Below, piece after piece: positions 1 to 16,945 of a stretch of 64,000 nt of DNA. Made by a program: the position numbers and the translations under genes. This stretch comes from Okapia johnstoni (taxonomy: Eukaryota > Chordata > Mammalia > Artiodactyla > Giraffidae). The first letter of the stretch is position 1, and each line of letters opens with the position of its first letter. The notes under the pieces are model-generated. The model saw only the letters and a program-made list of their open reading frames with translations, was not told where the DNA came from and did no database searches. The DNA is taken from assembly GCA_024291935.2 (NCBI GenBank), contig JAGTYA010000026.1, forward strand, positions 6,676,001-6,740,000, given 5' to 3'.

Positions 1-76
1 CCCACACACACACTCACGCACGTACACACAGGCACACTCGTACACACAGGCACACTCATACACACAGGCACACTCT
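1..76. repeat. CA-rich minisatellite, 18-bp unit
   Basis: CA-rich sequence continuing from the window edge. Three head-to-tail copies of an 18-base unit (TACACACAGGCACACTCG type) occupy 23-40, 41-58 and 59-76 and differ only at the last base. The array may extend beyond the window. Confidence 0.85.
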
Positions 77-640
77 GCGCGCAGACTCTGGCCTCCAGGC
101 CCTGGCCCTGGCGGGCCCTGCTCCCTCTGCCCTGGGCCAGGGTCCCCTGGGAGCTGGAGGGGAGCTGAGAATGTGGCTCTGGGAAGCGTGGCCCAGGGAG
201 GGCTCCATGCAGACAGCCTCTGCCTCATCCGGACCCACTCACGGGCTGGATGACTCACCCTCTCGCCCCCCATGACTCAGTTTACACCGGTGCCCGGTGC
301 CCGGAGGCCCTCCCAGGGAGGGTGTAGCGTTTACTAGGCCCAGCCCAGGCCTGCTGGCCTTTCATCCCAGGATAAGAGTTTCATCCCTGGGCTGGCCCGC
401 AGTCAGGGCTGGCACCCGGAGCCGGGGGGTGGGGGGAAGCCTCAGCCTAGGAGGGTAGGAGAGTCCAAGAACTCCGTGACAGGCCCTAACCGCCCCAGGC
501 CTGGGGCTACAGAGGACAGGAGCTACTCCAAGAAACCTAAGGGGCCAAGCTGAGCGGGCAGAGCCTTGTGGGCTCCAACAAGAGAGCCCCCAGTGTCCTG
601 CATCCAGAGGAAACGGTGCACATGGCACAAAACATAACAG
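77..640. other. Intergenic unique sequence with two AP-1 sites
   Basis: No supported gene. Moderately GC-rich unique sequence. Two perfect TGACTCA motifs lie at 251-257 and 273-279, 22 bp apart. This is about 8 kb upstream of FOSL1, so a distal AP-1-responsive element is possible; that role is inference. Confidence 0.5.
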
Positions 641-647
641 CAAGGGG

Positions 648-770
648 ACTTCCCTGGTGGTCCAGCAGTTAAGGACTCCACACTTCTACTGCAGGGGGCG
701 CAGGTTCTATCCCTGGGTGGGGAGCAAAGATCCCACATGACTCAAGCCAAATAAACAAAACATAAAACAG
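648..770 (+). repeat. CHR SINE (tRNA-derived)
   Basis: Begins with the ACTTCCCTGGTGGTCCAG head typical of cetruminant CHR SINEs. It continues through the degenerate B-box region (GGTTCTATCCC) to the AAGATCCCACATG segment. It is a retroposon and not a functional tRNA gene. Confidence 0.85.
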
Positions 771-1007
771 AAACCAATAGGGTGTAGAGCAGTTTAACTT
801 CTGGGTAAAAAGATACACAAGAGACCACTTAAAACCCGGAGGGATGCTTTTCCCTGTATACGCTTGGATGACTTCTGGATCTTGAAGCGTGTAAATGTAT
901 TTCCTAGTTGAAAAACAAATGCAATGAAAATTTAAAAACATAAGGCAAAGTAAAAAATAAAAATCAAGTTTTAAAATATTTTTTCTCTTGTACACACATG
1001 TATACAC

Positions 1008-1027
1008 AGAGAGAGAGAGAGAGAGAA
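1008..1027. repeat. (GA)n simple repeat
   Basis: About ten perfect GA dinucleotides follow a short alternating TACACA stretch. Confidence 0.9.
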
Positions 1028-1104
1028 CAAGAGATAGGGAGAATCCCTCAAACATAAAATTCTTAAAAGCTACTCAAGATTAAAAACACATAATAGCCTG
1101 CATT

Positions 1105-1468
1105 ATGGTGGTGGTGTTGGAGAAGACTCTTGAGAGCCCCTGGACTGCAAGGAGATCCAACCAGTCCATCCTAAAGGAAATCAGTCCTGAATATTCATTG
1201 GAAGGACTGATGCTAAAGGTGAAACTCCAATACTTTGGCCACCTGGTGCGAAGAACTGACACATTGGAAAAGACCCTGATGATGGGAAAGACTGAAGGCG
1301 GAAGGAGAAGGACGACAGAAGATGAGATGGTTGAATGGCATCACTGACTCTACGGAGATGAGTTTGAGTAAGTTCTGGGAGTTGGTGATGGACAGGGAAG
1401 CCTGGCGTGCTGCAGTCCATGGGGTCACAAAGAGTCAGACACGACTGAGCGACTGAACTGAACTGAAT
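1105..1468 (+). mobile_element. BovB LINE, 5'-truncated 3' end
   Basis: Carries the C-terminal end of the BovB reverse-transcriptase reading frame (…VLEKTLESPWTARRSNQS…) with stops, then the BovB tail ending in repeated CTGAACTGAA. This is the usual form of a 5'-truncated ruminant BovB insertion. Confidence 0.9.
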
Positions 1469-1679
1469 AGCCTGCATAGTGCTGTGGGGCTCTGTTGCAT
1501 GAGGGATTAACCTGGGTTAAGGACTCGAGGAAGGCCTCCTGAGGAAGTGGAGGGGAGACTGGCACCTGCAAGATGAGAGCTGGCCAGGCAAGGGGGTGAG
1601 GGCGGGCATCCCGGGCAGAGGGAACAGCCTCTCCCCATGTTCAGGATTCTGGCTGCTTTCAAGGAACAGACTAACGAGG

Positions 1680-1860
1680 CAGTGAGGAGCTCAGGCTCTG
1701 AAGACTGACTGCTTACTTTCGCAGCCTGGCTCCACCATTTCCTTGCTGTGCGGTTTTTAGCAGTTTGCTCAATTTCTCTATGCCTCCATTCCCTAATCTA
1801 TGAAATAGGTGTACGTTACTATCTGTCTCTAGAGATGGTTGTGAGCATTAATGAATTACT
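1680..1860 (+). repeat. MIR SINE
   Basis: Diverged MIR. Recognisable are the CTGGCTCCACCATTTCCTTGCTGTG core and the AATAGG...GTTGTGAGCATTAATGA tail. It is an ancient mammalian repeat with no coding potential. Confidence 0.7.
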
Positions 1861-1892
1861 TCGAATAGTGGCTGGTTCATAAGAGATACCAG

Positions 1893-2030
1893 AAGAAGGA
1901 AATGGCAACCCACTCCAGTATTCTTGCCTGGAAAATCCCATGGACAGAGGAGCCTGGTGGGCTACAGTCCATGGGGTCGCAAAGAGTCGGACACGACTGA
2001 GAGACTAAACAACAACAACATGCATGAGTG
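1893..2030 (+). repeat. BovA/Bov-tA SINE
   Basis: Contains GGAAATGGCAACCCACTCCA, then TTGCCTGG, CATGGACAGAGGAGCCTGG and TCGGACACGACTGAG, the hallmark of ruminant BovA SINEs. It ends in a CAACAACAACA tail. Confidence 0.93.
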
Positions 2031-2261
2031 TGAGACACTAGTGTATGACTCTCTTGGCCCTTCGAGCCTCTCAATCAACACACAACCTAAAACAATACAG
2101 AATATGTCAAGCGTCCGGACCCTACCTCTCTCCAGACCCCAGGCCCTCCTAAGAAGCAATTTGAAATGGTCCGTGGCTTGGAAAGGTCCAAGTCTGAGGG
2201 CAAAGTGGTCAGAACTATGAAAGACTCTTCTGTGAATATTGTCAGGGTTTTAAAAATTCCT

Positions 2262-2365
2262 CAGGGGACTTCCTTGGGGAGTTTAGGACTCGCCGATTTC
2301 ACTGCCAGGGACCCAGGTTTGATCCCTGGTTGGGAAACTAAGATCTCACAAGCCAGGAGCCCAAC
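2262..2365 (+). repeat. CHR SINE, partial
   Basis: GGGGACTTCCTTGGGGAGTT head, GGTTTGATCCCTGGTTGGG centre and AACTAAGATCTCACAAGCC end of a CHR SINE, moderately diverged. Confidence 0.8.
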
Positions 2366-2529
2366 AATAAGTAAATAAAAATAAAATAGAAAATCCCTTA
2401 GGCTGCTGGGTGGAAAGTGGAGGGAAGGGAGCAAGCTGGAGGCTGTGGGGAGTATCCAGGTTAGACAGGATAGGGCCAGGCCCAAAGGGAAGAAATCTTC
2501 GCGGACATGAACTGAAATGTCACCTCCAG

Positions 2530-3240
2530 ATGTAGGGAGACTGGAACTCTGACCTATTGCTGTTGGGATGGGAACTGTTAGAGAGAATCAAGGCCAAACT
2601 AACGAGTACCCTGTGACCCGCAGTTCCACTCCTGGGCGCGCAGCCAAGAGAAGTGAGTGCAATTGGCCATGGAAGGACATATCAAGAATGCACAGACTTC
2701 CTGGTGATCCATTGGTTAGGACTCCCCACTACCACTGCAGGGGATGTGGGTTCGATCCCTGACCAGGGAACTAAGATCTCTCATGAGTTTGGGCACGACT
2801 TGAAAATAAAAAAGAATGCTCACAGAAGTCTTATTCATAAGAGCCCAAACTCAGAAAGCCCTCAAACTCAGCAGAAGGAGAATGGAGAGAAGGATTATGG
2901 GATAGTTGCGCGATAGAATACTACACAGTAATGGAAAAGACCAAGCTACTGCTTCACCCAACAATGTAACTGAATCCTTCAGATATGCTGAGTAAAAGAA
3001 ACGAGACCCAGGAGAGTGCATTCTATATGGTTCCATTTACATGAAGTTCAAGAACAGGCAAAACTGATCTGTGACGATACAGAAGTCAGTATAGTGCTTA
3101 CGTGTGGATGGTGGGTGGTGACTGGGAGGAGACACAAAGAAGTGTGGGCTGTTGGAAATATCCCATACCTTGATCACGGCAGTAGATACATGTGTGTACA
3201 TACATGTAAAAAAATCATTGACCTGAACATAATGGATGAG
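2530..3240 (+). mobile_element. L1 3'-end fragment with a CHR SINE inserted
   Basis: AT-rich sequence with typical L1 3'-region phrases (TTCCACTCCTGGGC, GATAGAATACTACACAGTAATGG, TTACATGAAGTTC). A CHR SINE interrupts it at about 2693-2795. There is no intact reading frame; the L1 subfamily was not determined. Confidence 0.7.
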
Positions 3241-3892
3241 TGGACTTTACATACATTAAACTGCAATTTTGTCAATGACCTAAAAATAAGAACCAAAACT
3301 ATAAAATTATTAGAGGAAAACATCAGGATGAATGTTCATGACCCCAACTTTGGCAACAGATTCATATTGGACCCTGGAAGCATGAGCAATGAAAGGAAGA
3401 ACAGATAAATTGGACTTTAAAAAAATTATAAAACCTTTTATGCATCAAAGTACATCATGAGGAATGTGAAAAGACAACCTACAGAATGGGTGAAAATATT
3501 TGCAAATCATTTATCTGATAAGTGTTTGGTAGCCAGAATAAACAAAGGATTTATATGATTCAGCAACAAAAAGAAAAAAGAAAATTAAAAATAGCAATGG
3601 ATCTAAATAGACATTCGCCCAAAAAATATATACAAATGGGCAACAAACACATGAAACATGTCATTAAGGAACATGAGTGGCTATTAAGGAAATGAAAATC
3701 AAGATACAATGAGATACCACCACTTCACACCCTCTAGGATGTATTTTAAATACAGAAAATAATATGTTGGCAAGAATGTAGAAAATTTAGAACTCTCAGC
3801 CACTGCTGGTAAGAATGTAAAACAGTACAAGCACTTTGTAAAACAGTGAGACAGTTCCTCACAAGATTACACAGAAAATTACCATCATTGTT

Positions 3893-4940
3893 GTTCAGTC
3901 ACTAAGTTGTGTCTGACTCTTTGAAACCCCACGGACTACAGCACGCCAGATTTCCCTGTCCTTTACTGTCTCCTGGAGTTTGCTCAAATTCATATCCATT
4001 AAGTTGGTGATGCTATCAAAGCATCTCATCCTCTGCGGCCCTCTTCTCCTCCTGCCTTCAATCTTTCCCAGCATCAGGGTCTTTTCCAATGGGTCAGCTC
4101 TTGGCATCAGGTGGCCAAAGTACTGGAGCTTCAGCTTCAGCATCAGTCCTTCCAATTAATATTCAGGACTGATTTCCTTTAGGATGGACTGGTTGGATCT
4201 CCTTGCTTCCCAAGGGACTCTCAAGAGTCTTCTCCAGCACCACAATTAGAAAGCACCAGTTCTTCAGTGCTCAGACTTCTTTATGTCCAACTCTCATATC
4301 CATAATGACTACTGGAAAAACCATAGCTTTGACCATATACACCTTTGTCAGCAAAGCAATGTCTGCTTTTTAGTACGTTGTCTAGGTTTGTCATAGCTTT
4401 CCTTCCAAGGAGCAAGTATCTTTTAATTTCATGGCTACAGTCACCATCTGCAGTGATTTTGGAGCCCAAGAAAATAAAATCTGATAAGCTTCTACTTTTT
4501 CCCCTTCTATTCGCCAGGAAGTAATGGAACTGGATGCCATGGTCTTAGTTTTTTGAATGTTGAGTTTTAAGCCAGCTTTTTCACTCTCCTCTTTCACCCT
4601 CATCAAGAGGCTCTTGAATTCCTCTTCACTTTCTGCTATTAGAGTGGTATCATCTGCATATCTGAGGTTATTGATATTTCTCCTGGCAATCTCGATTCCA
4701 GCCTGTGCTTTATCCAGTCCGGAATTTTCCATGATGTACTCTGCATGTAAGTTAAATAAACAGGGTGACAATATGCAGCCTGCTCATACTCCTTTCCCAA
4801 TTTTGAACCAGTCAGTTGTTCCATGTAAGGTTCTAACTGTTGCTCCTTGAGCCGCATACAGGTTTCTCAGGAGACAAGTAAGGTGGTCTGGTATTTCCAT
4901 CTCTTTAAGAATTTTCCACAGTTTGTTGTGAGCCATACAG
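3893..4940 (-). mobile_element. BovB LINE, 5'-truncated, antisense, nested in L1
   Basis: On the minus strand this encodes part of the BovB reverse transcriptase: an SPCLFNLHAEYIMENSG block and a YADDTTL catalytic box, followed by the C-terminal region and the 3' tail near 3893. The frame is broken. TTACCAT flanks both ends within the interrupted L1, a likely short target-site duplication. Confidence 0.9.
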
Positions 4941-5350
4941 TTACCATATGACCCAGCAATTCCACAGTTAGGTATATTCCCAAGATAAATGGAAACATAT
5001 GTTCACACGAAAGTTTGTACACAAATGTCCATAGAAGAATTATTCATAATAGCCAGAAAGTATAAGCAACCCAATTCCATCAACTGATGAATAAATGAAT
5101 GGTGGTATAGCCATGCAATAGACTATTATTCAGCCATAAGAAGGAATGAAGTGTTGATATATCCTATAATATTGACGAGCCTGGAAAACATTATGCTAAG
5201 TAAAAGAAACCAGACACAAAAGGTCACAAATTGTATAATTTCATTTACATGAAGTGTCCAGATCAGGCAAATCTGTAGCGATAGAAAGCAGACTAGTGGT
5301 TACCAGGGGATGGGAGCATGGTTACCAGGGAATTGGGAGCCATTACTCAA

Positions 5351-5580
5351 TGGGCTTTCTAGGTGGTTCAGCAGGAAAGAATCCACCTCCCAAACGCAGG
5401 TAAACATGCAGGTAGACGCAGGAGATGTGGGTTTGATCCCTGGGTCAGGAAGATCCCCTGGAGGAGGAAGTGGCAACCCACTCCAATATTCTTGCTTGGG
5501 AAATCCCATGGACAGAGGAGGCGGATGGACTACCGTCCATGCTGTTGTAAAGAGTCAGACACGACTGAGCACTAGCACTT
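5351..5580 (+). repeat. BovA SINE nested in L1
   Basis: Full-length type BovA: GGCTTTCTAGGTGGTTCAG head, a B-box-like GGTTTGATCCCTGGG, then GTGGCAACCCACTCCAATAT and the ACACGACTGAGCACT tail. L1 sequence flanks it on both sides. Confidence 0.9.
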
Positions 5581-6180
5581 AATGGACATGGAGTGCTTTA
5601 AATCTGGAATGATTTAACAAGTTTTGAAACTAGAGAGAAGTAGTGGTTGCACAATCTCGTGCAGGCACAAAATCCCACTCAAGTGTACGCTTTAAAATGG
5701 ATAATTGTATGTTATGTGAATTTCACCTCAATTTAAAAAAGTAAACTTCAACGTAAAAAGTGAACGGAAACTGGAAAACATAAACATCACCTCAGTGCCC
5801 TGGGGGCACTGACAGAACCTACTGGGTGCAAAACAGCCTCATCCACTACCTCCTTTTGCCTCACTGCAGCCCCAGGAGGTGGGGACTGTGTGGGGCTCAG
5901 AGAGAGAAATTGATCGAGCCGGGCTCACACAGCTGCCAAAGGACAAGGCCTGGGTCTCTCAGACCTCCCAGCCCCCAGACTCCTGAAATCGCTGTGGCCT
6001 CCTGGGATTCTCACCAGGCCTCCCTGGGTGGGAGCTAGTGAGGTCAAGGGCCAGGAACGTTACTGCAGCCACGAGGCGGGAGTTAGTGACTGAGAAGCTT
6101 GGAATGTGCAGCCTCTGAAAAGACCTCCTTGTGGCTCCACCGACGGTTAGAGCAGGAAGGGACTTTCAGAGCCATGTAAT

Positions 6181-6181
<1 letters not shown>

Positions 6182-6240
<59 letters not shown>
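6182..6240. repeat. (CA)n microsatellite
   Basis: Nearly perfect CA dinucleotide run of about 28 units. The length and purity make it a likely polymorphic locus. Confidence 0.97.
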
Positions 6241-6242
<2 letters not shown>

Positions 6243-6544
6243 AGACCTGAGCCCCTGCTCAGTCACTGTTCCAGGCTGTGTTTCTGGAGCCGGCAAACAA
6301 ATGCAGTCAAAGCTGACCTGTATTAAGCTTCCCATGTGCCACCACCTGTCTGCCTCTGTCACTCTGACCTGTCCTGCTTGGGCTCAGCCAAGGATTCCAG
6401 ATATCAGTGTGTGTGCGTGCGCACGAGTACCTTAGCATGTGATCAGAACCCCCAAAGCTCCCACCCATGGTGCTTTTTCTTAACATGCATTTTTTGTTGC
6501 TATTTGTCAAATTCTTACTATATGCCCTACGCAGCATGGGACAT

Positions 6545-6690
6545 TATTTGATATCTATTCTCCAGCAACCCTGAGATGTTTATCATTTTGTAGTTACCAG
6601 ATGTCCTCATTTCACAGATGAGGCTCTGAAAGATTGTGCGCCTCACCCAGGTCACACAGCTGGCGAGCAGCCCAAGCAGAACTCGAACTC
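6545..6690 (-). repeat. MIR SINE
   Basis: Contains CTCATTTCACAGATGAGG and CACCCAGGTCACACAGCTGG, characteristic MIR segments. Confidence 0.75.
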
Positions 6691-6754
6691 GGAACCCAGG
6701 AATATGATTCCAGCACATGTGTTCTTTTCCATGAGTCACACTGCCTCTCCCCCC

Positions 6755-6825
6755 CTTATGCACACATGTGTGCACATACGCATGCATGCACGCTCACACA
6801 CACATACACATACACACACCCATGT
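6755..6825. repeat. Degenerate CA/CATG alternating purine-pyrimidine tract
   Basis: Imperfect alternating purine-pyrimidine sequence (CACACATGTGTGCACATACG, then CATGCATGCACG and CACACACATACACA). Such tracts can adopt Z-DNA in vitro; no function is shown. Confidence 0.7.
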
Positions 6826-6939
6826 ATTTCTCATTCTGGTAAACTGCTGGTGGTTTCTTTTCTTTTTAGACAATGACAACCGCTGAGTAGAATAAGGAAA
6901 AGGGAGAGGCACCAGACTGGTAACTACCTTCTGAGTGCA

Positions 6940-7400
6940 CCTCACTTTACAGCTTACAAAGCACTTTCACATTTGTGATCTCATTTGATCCCACAGCCGC
7001 CCCATGAGGTCAGCGGGAGGCTCAATTATTCCCACTGGGAGCGGGACTCAGAAGGAAGGTGACCTGCCCAGGGTAACAGAGACAGAAAATGGTAGCTCTA
7101 GGACTGGAAGTCCAGGGCCAAGCTGGCCTCTTGGTTCTAAGTCCTGAATATTTCCACCAACCATGGCCCCTGTCCCTGAGGAAGGCAGTCCAGGACCCCA
7201 TCTTCCTGAAATCTCCCTTCTGTGAGGGCAAAACTGGAGCCAATCAAAAGGAGGCACCAGTGGAAAGCAGGACAGCCCAGCGCGCTCTCTCTGTAGCTGT
7301 GTGATGCTGGCAGCTCCTTACTCTGTTCAGGCCTCAGTTTCCCCATCTGCAAAATGGGGCTGATGAAGGCACCTGCCTCCTAGGGTTGTTGGGTTTTGGT
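6940..7400. repeat. MIR-related fragments
   Basis: 6940-7110 has the CACTTTCACATTTGTGATCT and GACCTGCCCAGGGTAACAG phrases of MIR. 7290-7400 has CCTCAGTTTCCCCATCTGCA and CCTCCTAGGGTTGTTGGG, a second MIR. The stretch between them is unique. Confidence 0.65.
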
Positions 7401-7999
7401 TGTTGACATTTGGTCCTGGCCTCACATTCACACAGACCTTTGACATAATCTCCAAACAAGGCTGATGACAACACAGTCCTGGAAGAGCAATTACAGTATT
7501 TGAGGAAGATGGCGTTTATCAGAACACAGAACTGTGTCCAGTTGGCTCAGCTGACGGGCTCTCACTACTGGTAGGGGCTCTGAATTAAAACTTGCTACAG
7601 TTCCTGAAATTATCCTGTGAGTAAGGCGATTGTATTGCATTGTATTTGTGGGTAGTTCAAAGTATTAACATGTCCTTGCAATTATTTAAAATATACACCA
7701 TTTTTGTAACTATGGTTTGTCATTTGTTCACTGGTTCGTATACTTGAACCTTAAAACAGCGCCAGTGAAGGGGACTCATGTCACGACTTGGATGGCAATA
7801 GCGTGGTTCCGGGCATGAATAAGCACCCAGTAGGTGATGATGATGGTAATACTAGTAACATCAGTCACATTTATAATCCGATGTACAGTTTCCAGACTTC
7901 TTTCATATTCTTCATTCCAACTTCCCACGCGTGGCAAGGTCGCTCTGTGATTATTTTGTCCCATTTTACGCATGCAAACACTAGGCTAGACCAAGCAGT
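7401..7999. other. Intergenic sequence upstream of FOSL1
   Basis: Unique AT-moderate sequence without a supportable gene or obvious recent repeat. It passes into the FOSL1 CpG island near 8000. Confidence 0.5.
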
Positions 8000-8494
8000 G
8001 GGGCTGCGGTGGGGGGGACCGCGGAGGGGGGGCGGAGGCTAAGTTGGCGCTTGGGGGCGGGGCGGAGCGGGGCGGGGCGCCCGGCTGCTCGCAGGTGCGT
8101 AGGTCCGCGGGGGAATCCTTCGCTCCACCTGGGTGCGGCGAGGAAATCGCACCATGTTTGGGCAGCTACGTCAGAGGGGGCGGGCCCGCGGCTGTCCCTG
8201 GGAGCCGCCAGATCCGCCCCTTTTCCCCACCGAGAGTCCGTCGGCTACTGGGCTGTGGGAGGCGACAGAGAAGTTCAGGGCGGATTGATAAAAGGCGGTG
8301 CGTCTGGAGAGGTGGAGCCTGGAGGTGACCAGAGCTGCGGCGAAACGCCCGCCCTCCCCCGCCCCCCCCCCCCCCCAGTAGAAGTGGTTCAGCCCGAGGA
8401 CTTTTCATTCATAAAAAGAAAAGACTCCGCGAGGAGCGAGTGAGTCAGAACCGAAGCCGCCGACGCGGACCCCACAGAGCCGCCAACCCAGGGC
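8000..8494 (+). promoter_or_regulatory. FOSL1: FOSL1 promoter and 5'UTR region
   Basis: Start of a CpG-rich block extending to about 9560. Visible elements: overlapping GC boxes at 8053-8080 and 8174-8186; a CRE/ATF-like TACGTCA at 8167-8173; a TATA-like GATAAAAGG at 8286-8294 and a second, CATAAAAAG, at about 8410-8418; and a perfect AP-1 site TGAGTCA at 8441-8447, 48 bp before the start codon. Which TATA-like element is used cannot be decided from sequence. AP-1 and ATF control of FOSL1 is established; assigning it to these exact sites is inference. Confidence 0.7.
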
Positions 8495-13931
<5,437 letters not shown>

Positions 13932-14534
13932 GGCACTCCAGCTCCCGCTCCCTGTGGGTGCCACCCTAACCAGTATTTCCCTGCTCATTGGTCCAGCTGG
14001 CCTGGATCATATCCCATATCCAACCCCAGCAGATTCTTCTCCATCCCTCCAGACAAGACTGAGCATATTTTGCTTCCTAGTAGAGCCAAAGCTGCCCACT
14101 GGTTCTCCAGAGCTGGCCTCTCTAGCACAATTTGCACTAAATCAGAGACAAAATAGTTCCCATTTGTTGGAGAAAATTCCGGGCAGCTCCCAAGGGACTT
14201 TGTAGATTCTCAGAGGTCCTCTGGAACCCTAATCCCCTGCAGATCATCCCTATGGTCATCGCCTCTTCCTGTGATCCACCCAACCCTACCCCTGACAGAA
14301 GATGATACTCTACCAGCCTAGAACACTAACTCACCCAGCCCCACTGCCAGCAGCACCAGGTTATTGAACCAGGACACTCTGCCAGCGCCTCCTAAAAGGA
14401 ATGGCTCAGGAGAGTGCCAGAGCTGACCTGCAGCCCCCAGCTCTGAGAAGACTTTAGCTCCAAGCCTCCACAGCGTGGGCAGCTGCTATTTATTTTCCTA
14501 AAGAGAGTATTTTTATACAAACCTGCCAAAATGG

Positions 14535-14540
14535 AATAAA
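14535..14540 (+). terminator. FOSL1: FOSL1 polyadenylation signal
   Basis: AATAAA about 600 bp after the stop codon. The preceding 3'UTR contains an AT-rich TATTTATTTTCC/TATTTTTATAC segment (about 14488-14518) resembling AU-rich instability elements of immediate-early mRNAs. Cleavage is expected within about 20 bp. Confidence 0.85.
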
Positions 14541-14559
14541 AGGCTTGAAGCTCTAGCCT

Positions 14560-15150
14560 GCTCTCATTGGACCCAGAGGCTAAAGGGAGACCATTTGGAA
14601 CCAGAAGCCTCAGGCTTCCATTTCAGCTCCACCAACTCACTACCTGACCTTGGACAAACTGGTATTTCTGGACCTCGATTTTCTTATCTGACAAATGAGG
14701 CTACATCTGTTCTGCCTCATCTCCAGGACTGAGAAGAGGAAGAGAAGTGCTGTGAGGTGCCAAGCCAAGAGTATTATCCTCCTCCCGATGGGGGACCCAC
14801 AGTGCTCCCGCGTGTGCCACCGGAGGGCGCTGTTAGGCCCCTTCCAGCCTCTCGGGAGGCGGCTGAGTGGGTTTTAGGCCCCCAGCACCTGCTTCCTGCC
14901 CCATTGTCTTGGACAGGAAGGAGCCGGGAAGGGAGCTGGAGCCACTTCTGGGGCCGGATCACGGCCTGTCCTGGGGCCTGATGAGGGGAGCCAATGGCTC
15001 ACCACTGTCCCACATCCCGCCCCAGGACTGAGGTAATGGGGGAGTCAGCCACCTTAGTTCTACAGTCCCTCCAGATGGGAATGGTATCCCCAATGGTCCC
15101 CGCCCTTGTCCCAACGCCGGCGAGTTCCAAACAGACGCGCCCGGGCCATG
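14560..15150. other. FOSL1-CCDC85B 3' intergenic spacer
   Basis: No gene supported. A MIR fragment lies at about 14575-14705 (CCTGACCTTGGACAAACTGG). The remainder is GC-rich unique sequence between two convergent 3' ends. Confidence 0.6.
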
Positions 15151-15169
15151 GGCTCTGCTTCCGCCTCAG

Positions 15170-15175
15170 TTTATT
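15170..15175 (-). terminator. CCDC85B: CCDC85B polyadenylation signal
   Basis: TTTATT on the plus strand (AATAAA on minus), about 220 bp beyond the CCDC85B stop. Confidence 0.85.
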
Positions 15176-15392
15176 AACCTCCACCCAGCCCCCAGTACGT
15201 CCCTCCACTCCAGCCTCCAGTCCCCCTACTGCCCCGCCAGCGAGAGCCAGGGGCCTTCCTCAGTGTTAGGGTTTCTAAGTACATTCCATCGGCCCTTCGT
15301 GCGCAGCCGGGGCGGCGTCCGGGTCCCCAGGTCCACCGCAGTCTCGTCGCTTGAGGAGCAATCCGGGCGGGCGTCGGCGGGAAGCTGTGCCC

Positions 15393-16004
<612 letters not shown>

Positions 16005-16350
16005 GGCTGCCTAAGCCTCTGGAGCATCGCCTGACCGCCGCCGCGGCCCAGGAGCCCCACGACGAGCTCCTCGCCGCTGGGGCTCAGGCACCCGCTCAGT
16101 GGACAGGCTGTGGCGGAGCTAGCGTAGGATGCAGCAGCCGCGCGGGGGTGGGCACGCGGCGGGGGCGCGCGCCGGGGCGGGGCTCCATGACGTCAAGGAT
16201 GAACAGCCAATCAGGGCTAGCGCCCTCGGAAAGGGGCGGGGTCCAGGCTCCCAGAATGAACCCCTTCCCCGCCCACTTCGGACCGCGGAGTCCCTGACGC
16301 TCGCTGCCTCCGGGTATTGGCGTCCCAGACCTCGGTGCCAGTCAGCCCCA
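16005..16350 (-). promoter_or_regulatory. CCDC85B: CCDC85B promoter (CRE, CCAAT, GC boxes)
   Basis: GC-rich, CpG-dense sequence directly upstream of the CCDC85B start. It holds a palindromic full CRE TGACGTCA at 16188-16195, a CCAAT box at 16207-16211, and GC boxes near 16172-16182 and 16232-16241. This is a typical TATA-less CpG promoter. Confidence 0.7.
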
Positions 16351-16815
16351 AACTAGGCGCTTCGTACCTTCCAATTCCAAACCGCCTCAAGCTCGAGCCC
16401 AGGCCTCTCGGCTCCCTCTGAGAACCAAGATTCCAGTGTCGACCCCCGACTCTTCCGCCTACCCTCTGACAAAATCCAGACGGATCTCCTTTCCATCCTT
16501 CCTAGCTTTGCTCGAACTGTAGAGTCTCGACTCACTGAGCATCGCTTTCAGTCCTCGGAAACTTGAGTCCAAACGTCCTGGCTCACATCATCAGCCTACT
16601 CTCCCTCTCACAGACCGTTTCCTGTCCGGTGGGAGGGGTATACAACGGATTTGTTTGTTCAGTAAACTTTTATTGTGTGTAAGGGCTATGCAAAAATAAA
16701 CTAGAGTCATATCCTTACACTGTCCTTAGAGGTCTTGATCTGGCAGAGGCGACAAGCTGCGATGAAAAAGAAGCAAATGAAGACCACATTTTGAGGGACT
16801 GCCCCTACCCACAAA

Positions 16816-16945
16816 GTGCGTGCTAAGTCGCCTCAGACGAGTCCGACTCTTTGCGGCTCTATGGACTGTAGCCTGGCAGGCTCCTCTGTCCGTGGGGATT
16901 CTCGAGGCAAGAATACTGGAGTGGGTTGCCATGCCCTCCTTCCCT
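16816..16945 (-). repeat. BovA SINE fragment
   Basis: Antisense BovA: GAGTCCGACTCTTTGCGGC, GGCTCCTCTGTCCGTGG and AATACTGGAGTGGGTTGCC. Confidence 0.9.

Larger units (their letters stand above)
3241..5745 (+). mobile_element. L1 fragment split by BovB and BovA insertions
   Basis: Sense L1 ORF2 3' portion. 3440-3892 resembles the GAATGGGTGAAAATATTTGC segment and 4944-5300 the ATATGACCCAGCAATTCC segment of L1. A BovB copy (about 3893-4940) and a BovA SINE (about 5351-5580) split it. Reading resumes on both sides of each insertion, so the L1 is the oldest layer. Many stops; inactive. Confidence 0.8.

Noticed and set aside
648..2790. tRNA-like B-box sequences (GGTTCGATCCC)
   Set aside because: They belong to CHR and BovA SINEs, which derive from tRNA; no cloverleaf tRNA gene is present.
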